Of a stretch of DNA of 64,000 nt, positions 52,680-62,419 are shown one piece after another. This DNA comes from Pseudomonadales bacterium (GTDB taxonomy: Bacteria; Pseudomonadota; Gammaproteobacteria; Pseudomonadales; Azotimanducaceae), in contig JAWKZN010000001.1 in NCBI GenBank assembly GCA_041395945.1, positions 248,001-312,000 of the forward strand, in the 5' to 3' direction. The position numbers and the translations under genes are program-made. How positions within the stretch are numbered: the first letter of the stretch is position 1; each line of letters starts with the position of its first letter. The notes below the pieces were generated by a model that saw only the letters and a program-made list of their open reading frames with translations, was not told the DNA's origin and did not search any database.

Positions 52680-53878
52680 TGAGCGGAGAGGGCCACTACG
52701 GATTTCAGCTGTCTGACGAACTGCTGATGCTGCGGGATCAGGTGCGTCGTTTCATGCGTGAGCAGGTGAAGCCGATCGAAGACAGGCTGCCCCACGATGC
52801 CACGGGCTGTTCCCTGGAGGATCGAACACGTCTGCGCGGCCTCGCCGAGGCCATGGGGCTTACCCGCCTAACCGTGCCTGAGGAATATGGCGGCAATCCG
52901 GTCAGTGCGATGGCCCGGGTAATCATCGCCGAGGAATCCGCCAAATGCCGCCTCGGTGCCTATGCGCCCGCACTGGGCGCTTTTGGCGGCGGTCCCCCGA
53001 ACATCATCTGGGGCGGTACCCCGGCGCAGATCGAGCGTTATGGTCTGCCCTGCGTCGAGGGCGGCATGCGCGCCTACGTGGCAATTACTGAGCCGACCGG
53101 TGGTTCGGATCCGCGCAACAACATCAGCACCCGGGCAGTAAAGAAGGGCGGGAGCTGGTTCCTCAGTGGCCGCAAGATGTGGATCACTGGAGCAAAGGGT
53201 GCGGACTACGGCATCATTTTCGCGCGCACCTCGGATGGTGGTGACGGTGCACCCCCACAGATCACGGCTTTCATTGTCGAACCCGGTTTTCCGGGCATCG
53301 AGTTCAACGAAATCGGTGTGATCCGTGCGCTGTCACCCTACGAGATCGTGCTCGATCAATGCGAGGTGCCGGAGGAGAATGTGCTGGGCCCGGTGGGCCA
53401 GGGATTTGGTGTTGCCCAGCAGTGGCTGGTGGATGCCCGGATACCCTATGCGGCCGGGTGCATCGGCATCGCCCAGGAAGCCCTGGATATGGTCTGTGGC
53501 TGGGTCAAACAGCGTCCGACCCGGGACGGCGTGCTGGCTGACAAACAGGCCCTGCAGTGGATGATTGCCGACTCCGAGGTCGAACTGCGCGCCGCGCGCC
53601 TGCTGGTGTATGACGCGGCCTCCAAAGTAGATGCAGGCCAGACGGCCAAGGTGGATGCCTCGATCTGCAAACTTTACGGAACCGAAACAGCGGGCCGGGT
53701 GGTCGATCGGGCGATACAGATGTTTGGCGGTATGGGTGTGGCCAGAGAGATGCCACTCGAGCGCTGGTATCGTGAGCTGCGGGTGAAGCGCATCGGCGAA
53801 GGCCCTTCGGAAGTCCACCGCATGGTAATTGCCCGTGACAAGCTGCGGCACACGGATGGAGGCATGTACTTTGGTTGA
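52679..53878 (+). CDS. Acyl-CoA dehydrogenase
   Basis: 399 residues. FAD segment YVAITEPTGGSDPRNN, WFLSGRKMWITGAKGADYG, and the canonical base in MFGGMGVAREMPLERWY (Glu in REMP). Interface region near DKQALQWMIAD. Start is shared with the TPP-enzyme stop (TGATG overlap of one base), so the two are translationally coupled. Possibly a branched or hydroxylated acyl-CoA substrate produced or consumed by the TPP enzyme. Confidence 0.93.
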   Translation: MSGEGHYGFQLSDELLMLRDQVRRFMREQVKPIEDRLPHDATGCSLEDRTRLRGLAEAMGLTRLTVPEEYGGNPVSAMARVIIAEESAKCRLGAYAPALGAFGGGPPNIIWGGTPAQIERYGLPCVEGGMRAYVAITEPTGGSDPRNNISTRAVKKGGSWFLSGRKMWITGAKGADYGIIFARTSDGGDGAPPQITAFIVEPGFPGIEFNEIGVIRALSPYEIVLDQCEVPEENVLGPVGQGFGVAQQWLVDARIPYAAGCIGIAQEALDMVCGWVKQRPTRDGVLADKQALQWMIADSEVELRAARLLVYDAASKVDAGQTAKVDASICKLYGTETAGRVVDRAIQMFGGMGVAREMPLERWYRELRVKRIGEGPSEVHRMVIARDKLRHTDGGMYFG

Positions 53879-55082
53879 ACACTCTCCCCGTCCGCGGGCG
53901 TCGAATACCCGTCGTGGTGGCATCCGCCTGTTCCGCATTTTTGACATAGAGATCCGCCTGGATCTGAGTGTGGTGATCATCTTCGGGCTGATCGTCTACA
54001 GTCTGGCCAGCGGGGTATTCCCGGCGTGGCATCCGGACTGGCCGGTATCCACCGTCTGGGTCACCGCATTTGCCGCGGGTGTGCTGTTTTTCGTGTCGCT
54101 GCTCGCTCATGAGCTGTCACATTCGCTGGTTGCCAGACGCTACGGCATCCGGGTACCCCGGATCACACTGTTCCTCTTCGGCGGCATGGCAGAAATTGAG
54201 AGCGAAGCCCGTACGCCATCCGCAGAGTTTGCCATCGCCATCGCAGGTCCCCTGATGAGTATGGCGATCGCTCTGGCCTGTTCTGCCCTCGCTGCCAGCG
54301 CGTTTGGTGACGACGGTATTGATATGCTGGTGCGAAGTCCTGAAGAGGGCATGCAGCAGGCGAGTCCGGTCATCACCGCGGCGGTGTGGCTCGGTTCGGT
54401 CAATTTCATGCTGGCCATCTTCAACATGGTGCCCGGCTTTCCGCTGGATGGGGGGCGGGTATTCCGTGCGCTCCTCTGGCGACTGACCGGAGATCAGCTG
54501 CTGGCCACCCGTTATGCAGCAACCGCCGGTCGGCTCTTCGGCTGGGCCATCATGATGCTGGGGCTTTGGAATCTGTTTGCACTGCAGTCACTCGGCGGCA
54601 TGTGGATGATCCTGATCGGCTGGTTCATCAGCCACCTGGCCGCGATGAGTTACTCCCAGGCGCTGACACAGCGCGTGCTTGCACCGCTCTCGGTGGCAGA
54701 TCTGATGCGCACCCGGTTCGATGTGGTGACACCGGATCTCCGGGTGGCTGATTTCGTTGAAGACTGCCTTCTGCGCAGCAGTCAATTATTGTGGCCGGTG
54801 GTGGTTGAGGGTCGTTGTGTGGGCATCCTGTCACTGGCCGAAGTCATGGCGCTTCCAGCAGAGCGCCGGGCGGATGCTAAGGTGCAGGAGATCATGGTAC
54901 CCATCGCGGATGCCGATGTGCTGATGCCGGATATGGATGCGACCCGGGCCACCAGCCTGCTCACCGCCGCGGGCGAACGGCCCCTGGCCGTCCTCCGTGA
55001 CGGGCAGGTGGTCGGTCTTTTGCGCAGTGCGGATCTGCTCAGATGGATGATGCTGCACGACGAAACAGCGGACTCGGGCTAG
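53871..55082 (+). CDS. Site-2 protease family metalloprotease (M50) with two CBS domains
   Basis: About 403 residues from TTG 53871 with GGAGG at 53858-53862; ATG 53856 is an alternative with no SD. Several membrane helices carry the zinc motif LAHELSHSLVARR (HExxH, about 79) and the third-ligand motif MVPGFPLDGGRV (about 192). Two C-terminal CBS domains (about 275-395) follow, probably sensing nucleotides. M50 enzymes cleave substrates within the inner membrane; those with CBS domains may be regulated by energy state. Overlaps the preceding dehydrogenase by a few bases. Confidence 0.9.
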   Translation: MVEHSPRPRASNTRRGGIRLFRIFDIEIRLDLSVVIIFGLIVYSLASGVFPAWHPDWPVSTVWVTAFAAGVLFFVSLLAHELSHSLVARRYGIRVPRITLFLFGGMAEIESEARTPSAEFAIAIAGPLMSMAIALACSALAASAFGDDGIDMLVRSPEEGMQQASPVITAAVWLGSVNFMLAIFNMVPGFPLDGGRVFRALLWRLTGDQLLATRYAATAGRLFGWAIMMLGLWNLFALQSLGGMWMILIGWFISHLAAMSYSQALTQRVLAPLSVADLMRTRFDVVTPDLRVADFVEDCLLRSSQLLWPVVVEGRCVGILSLAEVMALPAERRADAKVQEIMVPIADADVLMPDMDATRATSLLTAAGERPLAVLRDGQVVGLLRSADLLRWMMLHDETADSG

Positions 55083-55128
55083 AGTTAGGGAGGCGGACCG
55101 CGGATTGTCGCCGCAACACAGGGACTGT

Positions 55129-58100
55129 ATGGACACGTTGACCAAGACTGAGAGCTATCTCGAGCGGTTGGACAATCGAATTGCGATCCGGGTAACCGAG
55201 TCCGAATACCAGGCCGCCGGCCGTTTTGCCAGGCTGTTCTGGTCCCAGGTGCAGGCGGAGGATCTGCAGGATCGGGACGTGGACGACGACGCCGGGCTCT
55301 GCATCGAAAGCTGGCGGGCATTCAAGTCACGAGCTGCCGGTGATGTGCAGATCATAATCCGTAATCCGGTCCGCTCCAGGGATGGCTGGCAGTCGCGACA
55401 CACGGTCGTGCAGGTTATGGGGCCGGACATGCCGTTTTCCGTGGACTCGGTGCTCATGGCCCTGTCCCACGATGGTCTGGTGACCCATCTGCTCAACAAT
55501 GTGGTGTTCGGAGTCGAGCGCAACGAAGGCGGCGTCATCGAATCGCTGACCCTTGAGCGAACGGGTCACCGGGAACTGCTGATCCACGCGGAAATAGACC
55601 GGGTGGCAGACAAGGATCTGGCCGAGCTCCGAAGTCGACTCGACGCCACCCTAGCCGATCTGCAGGCGGCAGTCGGCGACTACCAGCCAATGAAGGTACG
55701 ACTTGCGGCCATCGTCGACGAGCTCGGTACCATGGGCGGGTCTCTCCCCGCGGAGCAGCTCCGTGAGGCACTGGATTTCCTGCAATGGCTGAGCAAGGAC
55801 AACTTCACTTTCCTGGGTTTCCGGGAATTCGATTACCGGAATGACACCATCGCGCAGGTTGGTGAACCCCTGGGTATTCTGAAACACCGATCGCGAGCCA
55901 CTGAGCGGCGGATATCCGGGCAACCGGAGGCGACCCGGAAGTTTCTGCTCGAGCCGCGGCTGCTGGCGTTCTCGAAAAGCGGTACGAAATCCCGCGTGCA
56001 CCGTCCTGCCTATCCGGACTATGTGGGCATCAAACGCTTCGATGACAGCGGTAATGTCATCGGCGAACGGGGATTCCTCGGGCTCTACACTTCCCGCGTT
56101 TATATGGAGCACCCCTCCCGCATACCCGTGGTACAGCGCAAGATCCGCAATGTACAGGAGCGCTCCGGATTTGATCCTGGTGGCTTTGATGGCAAGGTGC
56201 TGGCACAGATTCTCTCTACCTATCCCAGGGACGAACTCTTCCAGATCAGTGAAAATGAGCTCCTGGAAACGGCCGTGGCGATCACCCATTTTCATGAGCG
56301 TCGCAAGCTCAGGGTTTTCTTCCGCTGGGAGAACTACGGACTGTTTGTGAACTGCCTCGTTTACATGCCCCGGGACCTGTTCAATACCAGATCCAGGATG
56401 CTGGTCGAAGAACTGCTCGTGGATGCCTTCGATGCAGTGGACTCCGAGTACGACATTCTGCTGTCGGAATCCATTCTGGTACGGCTGCAGATCATTCTGC
56501 GCATTCGTCCCGGCTCCCGTGCGCAGATCGATCGCCTCGCCCTCGAAGCACAGATCGGCGAGCTGATCAGTGACTGGAGCTCGGAATTCAACAGTGCGCT
56601 TCTGTCGGCATTCGGTGAAACAGAAGGCCGTCGGCTGCAGGTCGAATACGCGAACGCCTTCCCCGCCGGCTACCGGGAACACCATGCCGCAAAATTTGCG
56701 GCAGACGATGTGGCCAATGTCGAATCACTGGGTGAGCAGAACAGTCTCATGACCCGCTTTCATCGTCTTCCGGAAGACAGCGATGAGACTCTGCGGCTGA
56801 AGATATTTCATCTGGGTGAACCACTGCCGCTTTCAGACATGATCCCAAAGCTGGAAAACATGGGCCTGCGGGTGATCGGCGAACATGCCTACCGGGTTGT
56901 ACGATCTTCTCAGGCCGCGGTCTCGATTCATGATTTCGTGCTGCGCTACACAGGTGAGATCGATCTCACCGCCGGCGGGCGCCTGTTCGAGGAAGCCTTT
57001 GTGCGGGTGTGGCGGGGTCAGGCAGAGGATGATGGGTTCAACCGTCTGGTGCTGGGCGCCGGTCTGGGCTGGCGGCAGGTGGGCGTGCTGCGCACCTTTG
57101 CACGTTACATGAAACAGATCCGTTTCGGCTTCGGTCAGGATTTCATCAGTACCACTCTGGACAAACACCGGGCATTGAGCCGGCTGCTGTTCGACTATTT
57201 TGAGACCCGCTTTGCAGTGTCGGAATCTGCGCGGGCAGATGCAGTGGTCGCAGAAACTTCGGTCGCAGATGCTGAAGCCGGCCCGGCAGCGGCAGTGGAG
57301 GCTGAGATTCTGGCTGCTCTGGAGCAGGTCGACGTGCTCAACGAAGACCGGGTCATGCGCCGAATTCTCGAGCTGATGAAAGCGACCAAGCGTACCAACT
57401 ACTATCAGCTCGAAGCGGATCAGCCGAAACCGTACCTGTCGATCAAGCTGAAGCCGGCCGAAGTTTCTGCCATGCCGAAGCCCATGCCGTTGTACGAGGT
57501 GTTTGTGTGTGCGCCTTACTTCGAAGGGGTGCACCTGCGCGGTGGACCGATCGCCCGGGGAGGTCTGCGCTGGTCTGATCGGCTGGAGGATTACCGCACG
57601 GAAGTACTGGGGCTGGTGAAAGCCCAGATCGTGAAGAATGGTGTGATCGTGCCCACCGGTGCCAAAGGCGGCTTCGTATTGAAGCCGGTGCGGGGTGGCA
57701 CACCGCGGGATGTGGTGGATTGTTACCGGCAGTTCATCAGCGGTCTGCTCGATATCACCGACAACTTCGTGCAGGGAGAGCTGGTGCCGCCGCCGCGGGT
57801 ACGCCGCTACGATGGTGACGACCCTTACCTGGTGGTTGCTGCGGATAAAGGTACGGCGACTTTCTCGGACCATGCCAATGAGATATCTGCACGCTATGGT
57901 TTCTGGCTGGGCGACGCTTTTGCATCCGGTGGATCAAACGGTTACGACCACAAGAAGATGGGCATCACCGCAAAAGGCGGCTGGGTATCCGTACAGCGGC
58001 ATTTTGCGGAACGTGGTATCGATGTACAGAACGACCCGATCACCGTGATCGGCATCGGTGATATGAGCGGTGACGTATTCGGCAACGGCATGCTGCTGTC

Positions 58101-59922
58101 GAAATCCATCAAGCTCGTGGCCGCATTCAATCATCTGAACATCTTCATCGATCCGGATCCGGATCCGGCTGTGTCTTTCGCAGAACGGGAGCGGCTCTTC
58201 GCGCTGCCGAAGTCGAGCTGGGGCGACTATGACAGGTCGCTGATTTCAGCGGGTGGCGGGGTGTTTCCCCGGCACCTCAAGTCCATCAAGATCAGTCCGC
58301 AGATGCAGGAGCGCTTTGCGATCGAAGCAGACAGGATGGCACCGGATGAACTCATCAATGCGCTGCTGAAGTCGCCGGTGCAGCTCATCTGGAATGGCGG
58401 TATTGGCACCTATGTGAAAGCTCACTTCGAAACCCATACCGATGTCGGCGACAGGGCTAACGACCATCTGCGAGTCGATGCCAGAGAACTGCGCGCAATC
58501 GCGTTCGGTGAAGGCGGTAATCTCGGCATGACCCAGCGCGCGCGAATTGAATTCAGTCTCGCGGGCGGTGCTGTGAACACCGACTTCATTGACAATTCTG
58601 CGGGTGTGGATTGTTCAGACCATGAAGTGAATATCAAGATTCTGCTCAATGAAGTGGTTGCACGCCAGGACATGACACTCAAGCAGCGCAATACACTGCT
58701 CGGTTCCATGACCGATGCGGTCGCTGAACTGGTGCTGACCAACAACCGGAATCAGGCGCGAACGCTCAGCCTCGCCTCCCGGCATGCGCAGCATCGGGCC
58801 TCCGAGTATCAGCGTTTCATCACCCGTATGGAGACAGCCAGTGGTCTGGACCGGGCGCTTGAGTATCTGCCCACAGATGAGGAACTCATCGAACGGGTGG
58901 GCCTCGGAAGGGGTCTGACGCGGCCTGAGCTCGCCGTGCTGCTGGCTTACTCGAAGATTCATCTGAAGAACACGCTCAGTGCTGCCGGTGTGCACCGGGA
59001 TCCGACGATCGCGCGGGAGGCGCTGCGTGCGTTTCCGGAGGCGCTTGTTGCCGGTCACGAAGCAGCCATACTGCAGCATCGGCTGCTGCCGGAAATCGTC
59101 GCCAGTCAGCTCGCAAATGCCATCGTCGACAGCATGGGCATCACGTTTGCCGCGCATCTCATGGAATATGTCGGCGGCAAGTCGGATGCGGTGGCCAAGG
59201 CTTATCTCGCTTTCTCGGAAAGCTTTGGCTTGCGTGAGTGGATGGACGCTGTGGCTGCTGCTTCCAGCACCAGCGAAAACATCCGCCTCGATCTCATGCT
59301 TGAGATTTCCCGCCTCGGCCGCAGCGCGACCCGGTGGATCCTGCGACATCACCGGGATCTCTCCAGCGTGGGGGAATTCGTGGAGAGATATCGCTCACGA
59401 ACCGCGGAACTGATCGAGAACCGCCATATGTTCATGAGCGACATCCAGTCCCAGGACTGGAGCCAGGCGGTTGCAGAGCTGGTTGCCGAGAGTGTGCCGG
59501 AACCCCTTGCCCGACATACGGCCCGGGCCGTACGCCTGTCGGACGCGCTGCCCATCATCGACGCTGCGGATCAGACCGGTGCGCCGGCGGGGGATGTGGC
59601 GAAGGTCTACGTGGAACTGTCCCAGACGCTGGGTCTCGACTGGCTCAGTGAACAGCTTGCAGCGCTGTCTTCCACCAGTCACTGGCAGGCCATGGAGCGC
59701 GACGCACTGCTCGATGATGTGAAGACCCAGCAGGGCGTTCTGGCAGGTCGTGTACTGACTGATAGCGGCGGCAGCGTGTCGGACTGGATTGTCTCCCAGG
59801 AGCGATTTGCCGGCGACTGGCGCGCGGTTATGGCGGATGCGCAGCATGCCTCAGTCCAGGAATTTTCCATGTACGCGATGACCTGCCGAAAACTCGGAGA
59901 TCTGTGTCGGTCCCTGCGCTAG
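55129..59922 (+). CDS. gdhB: NAD-specific glutamate dehydrogenase, ~180 kDa type
   Basis: 1597 residues from ATG 55129 with AGGGA upstream; a TTG at 55105 is in frame. The large-GDH family (GdhB in Pseudomonas) oxidises glutamate to 2-oxoglutarate with NAD. It has N-terminal regulatory (ACT-like) domains, then the catalytic domain with GGLRWSDRLEDYRTEVLGL (about 811), VPTGAKGGFVLKPV, GIGDMSGDVFGNG and VAAFNHLNIFIDPDPD, and a long C-terminal helical domain. Length is as expected. It lies 46 bp after the site-2 protease gene. Confidence 0.96.
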   Translation: MDTLTKTESYLERLDNRIAIRVTESEYQAAGRFARLFWSQVQAEDLQDRDVDDDAGLCIESWRAFKSRAAGDVQIIIRNPVRSRDGWQSRHTVVQVMGPDMPFSVDSVLMALSHDGLVTHLLNNVVFGVERNEGGVIESLTLERTGHRELLIHAEIDRVADKDLAELRSRLDATLADLQAAVGDYQPMKVRLAAIVDELGTMGGSLPAEQLREALDFLQWLSKDNFTFLGFREFDYRNDTIAQVGEPLGILKHRSRATERRISGQPEATRKFLLEPRLLAFSKSGTKSRVHRPAYPDYVGIKRFDDSGNVIGERGFLGLYTSRVYMEHPSRIPVVQRKIRNVQERSGFDPGGFDGKVLAQILSTYPRDELFQISENELLETAVAITHFHERRKLRVFFRWENYGLFVNCLVYMPRDLFNTRSRMLVEELLVDAFDAVDSEYDILLSESILVRLQIILRIRPGSRAQIDRLALEAQIGELISDWSSEFNSALLSAFGETEGRRLQVEYANAFPAGYREHHAAKFAADDVANVESLGEQNSLMTRFHRLPEDSDETLRLKIFHLGEPLPLSDMIPKLENMGLRVIGEHAYRVVRSSQAAVSIHDFVLRYTGEIDLTAGGRLFEEAFVRVWRGQAEDDGFNRLVLGAGLGWRQVGVLRTFARYMKQIRFGFGQDFISTTLDKHRALSRLLFDYFETRFAVSESARADAVVAETSVADAEAGPAAAVEAEILAALEQVDVLNEDRVMRRILELMKATKRTNYYQLEADQPKPYLSIKLKPAEVSAMPKPMPLYEVFVCAPYFEGVHLRGGPIARGGLRWSDRLEDYRTEVLGLVKAQIVKNGVIVPTGAKGGFVLKPVRGGTPRDVVDCYRQFISGLLDITDNFVQGELVPPPRVRRYDGDDPYLVVAADKGTATFSDHANEISARYGFWLGDAFASGGSNGYDHKKMGITAKGGWVSVQRHFAERGIDVQNDPITVIGIGDMSGDVFGNGMLLSKSIKLVAAFNHLNIFIDPDPDPAVSFAERERLFALPKSSWGDYDRSLISAGGGVFPRHLKSIKISPQMQERFAIEADRMAPDELINALLKSPVQLIWNGGIGTYVKAHFETHTDVGDRANDHLRVDARELRAIAFGEGGNLGMTQRARIEFSLAGGAVNTDFIDNSAGVDCSDHEVNIKILLNEVVARQDMTLKQRNTLLGSMTDAVAELVLTNNRNQARTLSLASRHAQHRASEYQRFITRMETASGLDRALEYLPTDEELIERVGLGRGLTRPELAVLLAYSKIHLKNTLSAAGVHRDPTIAREALRAFPEALVAGHEAAILQHRLLPEIVASQLANAIVDSMGITFAAHLMEYVGGKSDAVAKAYLAFSESFGLREWMDAVAAASSTSENIRLDLMLEISRLGRSATRWILRHHRDLSSVGEFVERYRSRTAELIENRHMFMSDIQSQDWSQAVAELVAESVPEPLARHTARAVRLSDALPIIDAADQTGAPAGDVAKVYVELSQTLGLDWLSEQLAALSSTSHWQAMERDALLDDVKTQQGVLAGRVLTDSGGSVSDWIVSQERFAGDWRAVMADAQHASVQEFSMYAMTCRKLGDLCRSLR

Positions 59923-59978
59923 CAGCCTGTTGAAAAAGTCTTGAAAGCTCAGAGGCTCCGGCGCGCGGTCGTGTCGAC

Positions 59979-61793
59979 TCAGGCGCTGAACTTCAATCCT
60001 TCGAATCTGCCGTCTTCGCGCCACTGTTTCAGCAGTTCGAAAAAGCGGATCGAGCCACCGCCATAGGGCGCGGACTGCTGAGCGTTCGGATTCGGCTGAC
60101 CTTCGTTGTTGTAGTAGCCGGGTGTACAACCCGGACCACCGAGTCCGCCCAGAGGGCCACCCTCGAAACCGAGGATCGTCTGCACCCACGCATCCTCCGC
60201 TTCCCTGATCACCTCTACCCGGGTCAATCCCTTCGACAGCGCAGTCGCGATGATGTGTGCCTGGTGTACGGCGGTTTCGTCGAGCAGGTGGGGGAAGTTG
60301 GCAGTGAAACCACCCTGGGAGGTATTCATGATGAACAGATTCGGGAAACCGTGGGCGCCCATGCCGTGCAGGGTGCGGGTGCCGTCGCGCCAGTGGTCGC
60401 TGAGGGTCTTACCCTCCCGTCCGATGACATCGTAGCCGGAGCGACGGGTATAGCTGGTGCCTACCTCGAAGCCGGTGCCGTAGATGATGCAGTCCACTTC
60501 GTATTCGACACCATTGACCACCAGCCCCTTTTCGGTGATGCGTTCCACCCCTCTGCCGTCGGTGTCCACCAGCGTTACGTTGGGGCGGTTGAAAGTCGGC
60601 AGGAAGTCGTCGTTGAAGGTCGGGCGTTTGCAGAACATCTGATAGTAGGGCTTCAGTTTTTCCGCCACTTCCGGATCCTCCACGAGGGCGTCCACCCTGG
60701 CCCGGATCTCCTCCATTTTTTCGAAGTTGGCCATCTCCATCATCTCAGGGACCGTCATGTTGCTCTGACCCTGGGATTTCTGGAACTGATGGACGATCTT
60801 GCCGATAAGGTCTGTCCAGCCATCCGCCACCAGATCCTTTTCCTGGGGTACACCGGACACCAGTGCGTTGAAGTTCTCCATTCTGGCCTTCTGCCAGCCG
60901 GGCTGCAGACTGCTCGCCCACTCGGGGTCAGTGGGCGTGTTGCCGCGCACGTCCACTGAGGAAGGGGTGCGCTGGAAGACATAAAGCTGTTGCGCAGCTT
61001 CTCCCAGGAAGGGCACACACTGAATGGCGGTTGCGCCGGTGCCGATGATGGCAACACGTTTATCGTGCAGTTTGTCTAGTCCGCCGTCCGGTCCGCCGCC
61101 CGTGTACGCATAGTCCCAGCGGCTGGTGTGGAAGGTGTGGCCTTTGAATTCTCTGATGCCGGGAATGCCGGGCAGTTTCGGACGATGCAGGGGACCGTTG
61201 GCCATTGCAACGAAACGCGCGCGAATGGCGTCACCCCGGCTGGTCGAGACTGTCCAGCGGGCGGCCGCATCGTCCCAGGTCAGGCCCGTGACTTCGGTCT
61301 GGAAGAGCGCGCCTTTGTAAAGATCGTAGTGCTCGCCGATGCGTGCACTGTGGGCCAGGATTTCCCTGGCGTAGGAATACTTTTCCTTAGGCACGTAGCC
61401 GAGTTCCTCCAGCAGCGGCAGATAGCAGTAGGACTCGATGTCACACTGGGCACCGGGATAGCGGTTCCAGTACCAGGTACCACCGAAATCACCCCCTTTT
61501 TCGATGATGCGGATGTCCTCGATGCCCGCATCCCGCAGTCGTGCGCCTGCCTGCAGACCGCCGAAGCCTCCGCCGATAAGGACTACGTCGACTTCGTCCG
61601 TCACCGGCTCACGCGCGATCTTTTCGCCGATGTAGGGGTCTTCGAGGTAGCGGGCGTATTCACCAGTCATTTCCAGGTACTGCTGATTGCCGTCGGCACG
61701 CAGACGCTTGTCGCGTTCAATGCGATAGCGCTCGCGCAATGCGTCGGGGTCGAAGGGCAGGGTTTTTCCGGGTGATACGACTGTCTCGCTCAT
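59979..61793 (-). CDS. Flavin-containing monooxygenase, Baeyer-Villiger type
   Basis: 604 residues from ATG 61793 with AGAGGACC upstream. N-terminal extension (MSETVVSPGKTLPF), then FAD Rossmann LIGGGFGGLQAG (about 75), FGGTWYWNRYPGAQCD, the BVMO-like fingerprint FKGHTFHTSRWD (about 216-227, with Asp instead of the usual Pro) and NADPH Rossmann IIGTGATAIQ. Type I BVMOs insert oxygen next to ketones to give esters or lactones; cyclic and steroid ketones are common substrates. C-terminal Gly-rich stretch (GFEGGPLGGLGGPG). Confidence 0.92.
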   Translation of the reverse strand: MSETVVSPGKTLPFDPDALRERYRIERDKRLRADGNQQYLEMTGEYARYLEDPYIGEKIAREPVTDEVDVVLIGGGFGGLQAGARLRDAGIEDIRIIEKGGDFGGTWYWNRYPGAQCDIESYCYLPLLEELGYVPKEKYSYAREILAHSARIGEHYDLYKGALFQTEVTGLTWDDAAARWTVSTSRGDAIRARFVAMANGPLHRPKLPGIPGIREFKGHTFHTSRWDYAYTGGGPDGGLDKLHDKRVAIIGTGATAIQCVPFLGEAAQQLYVFQRTPSSVDVRGNTPTDPEWASSLQPGWQKARMENFNALVSGVPQEKDLVADGWTDLIGKIVHQFQKSQGQSNMTVPEMMEMANFEKMEEIRARVDALVEDPEVAEKLKPYYQMFCKRPTFNDDFLPTFNRPNVTLVDTDGRGVERITEKGLVVNGVEYEVDCIIYGTGFEVGTSYTRRSGYDVIGREGKTLSDHWRDGTRTLHGMGAHGFPNLFIMNTSQGGFTANFPHLLDETAVHQAHIIATALSKGLTRVEVIREAEDAWVQTILGFEGGPLGGLGGPGCTPGYYNNEGQPNPNAQQSAPYGGGSIRFFELLKQWREDGRFEGLKFSA

Positions 61794-62097
61794 CAGTGCG
61801 GGTCCTCTTGCGTTCGCTGAACGGGTTACGGCGCCAGAGTGGCGTCGAGGATCCCGGCGCGGGTCGCTTCCGGGCGGGGGCAGTGGCCGGGGCCGGATTT
61901 TTTCCCGGTGGAAAGGCTCAGAACGGGCTTCGGCATCGCTGAATACTGAATCATGTTTCAAAATGTTACAAGCGCGTGCCCGCACGCGTGCTCGCAAAGG
62001 AGAGGTGGCGTTGAAAAGGGGAATCCGCTGACCAGGTCACAGAATTCGACCACCTGTTACCTAGAATGCCCACCGTCCAAATGGGTAGATAAGTAAC
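61794..62097. other. Intergenic region between monooxygenase and small exported protein
   Basis: About 300 bp between divergent genes. It has a 7-bp inverted repeat CGCGTGC-CC-GCACGCG (61973-61988) and a TGTTTCAAAATGTTACA segment (near 61954-61970) with a direct ATGTT(T/A)CA repeat that could be a regulator site. No convincing promoter pair. Confidence 0.4.
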
Positions 62098-62358
62098 ATG
62101 TTGAACCTGACCAGAAACCTTCAGACCCGTCTTTTGATGGCCCTGCTCTGCGTGAGTCCCACCCTGGCCTTTGCGGATGAGCCCCTGAGCGTCCCCGCAC
62201 AACCGTCGTCGGTAGAGTTTGTGGTCGTCGCAGAGGTGCTGCCGGGAGCCGAAACTGCCGAGCAGCCGATCGCCGCAGCGGAACTGGCATCGATGATCGA
62301 GGATGAAGTGCTGCTCGATCTCAACAGCAGACTCATCGCCGCAGCACCGTCTTCCTGA
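62098..62358 (+). CDS. Small exported protein of unknown function
   Basis: 86 residues with a clear signal peptide (RLLMALLCVSPTLAFA, cleavage after ADE likely). The mature ~60 residues are acidic, with FVVVAEVLPG and ASMIEDEVLLDLNSRL. No known domain. It is flanked on both sides by leftward Baeyer-Villiger-type monooxygenase genes and is convergent with the second. Confidence 0.6.
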   Translation: MLNLTRNLQTRLLMALLCVSPTLAFADEPLSVPAQPSSVEFVVVAEVLPGAETAEQPIAAAELASMIEDEVLLDLNSRLIAAAPSS

Positions 62359-62373
62359 AGATTGGTCCGTTTA

Positions 62374-62401
62374 AAGACGCGTCCTTCTGCAGACGCGTCT
62401 T
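62374..62401. terminator. Bidirectional terminator hairpin
   Basis: Perfect 9-bp stem AAGACGCGT (62374-62382) / ACGCGTCTT (62393-62401) with a 10-nt loop, between convergent stops at 62358 and 62420. Confidence 0.6.
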
Positions 62402-62419
62402 CCGGAAGCCGCCCGCGCG

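Noticed and set aside
59923..59945. CAGCCTGTTGAAAAAGTC after the GDH gene, reminiscent of transposon-end sequences
   Set aside because: Single copy in view, no partner repeat or target-site duplication.
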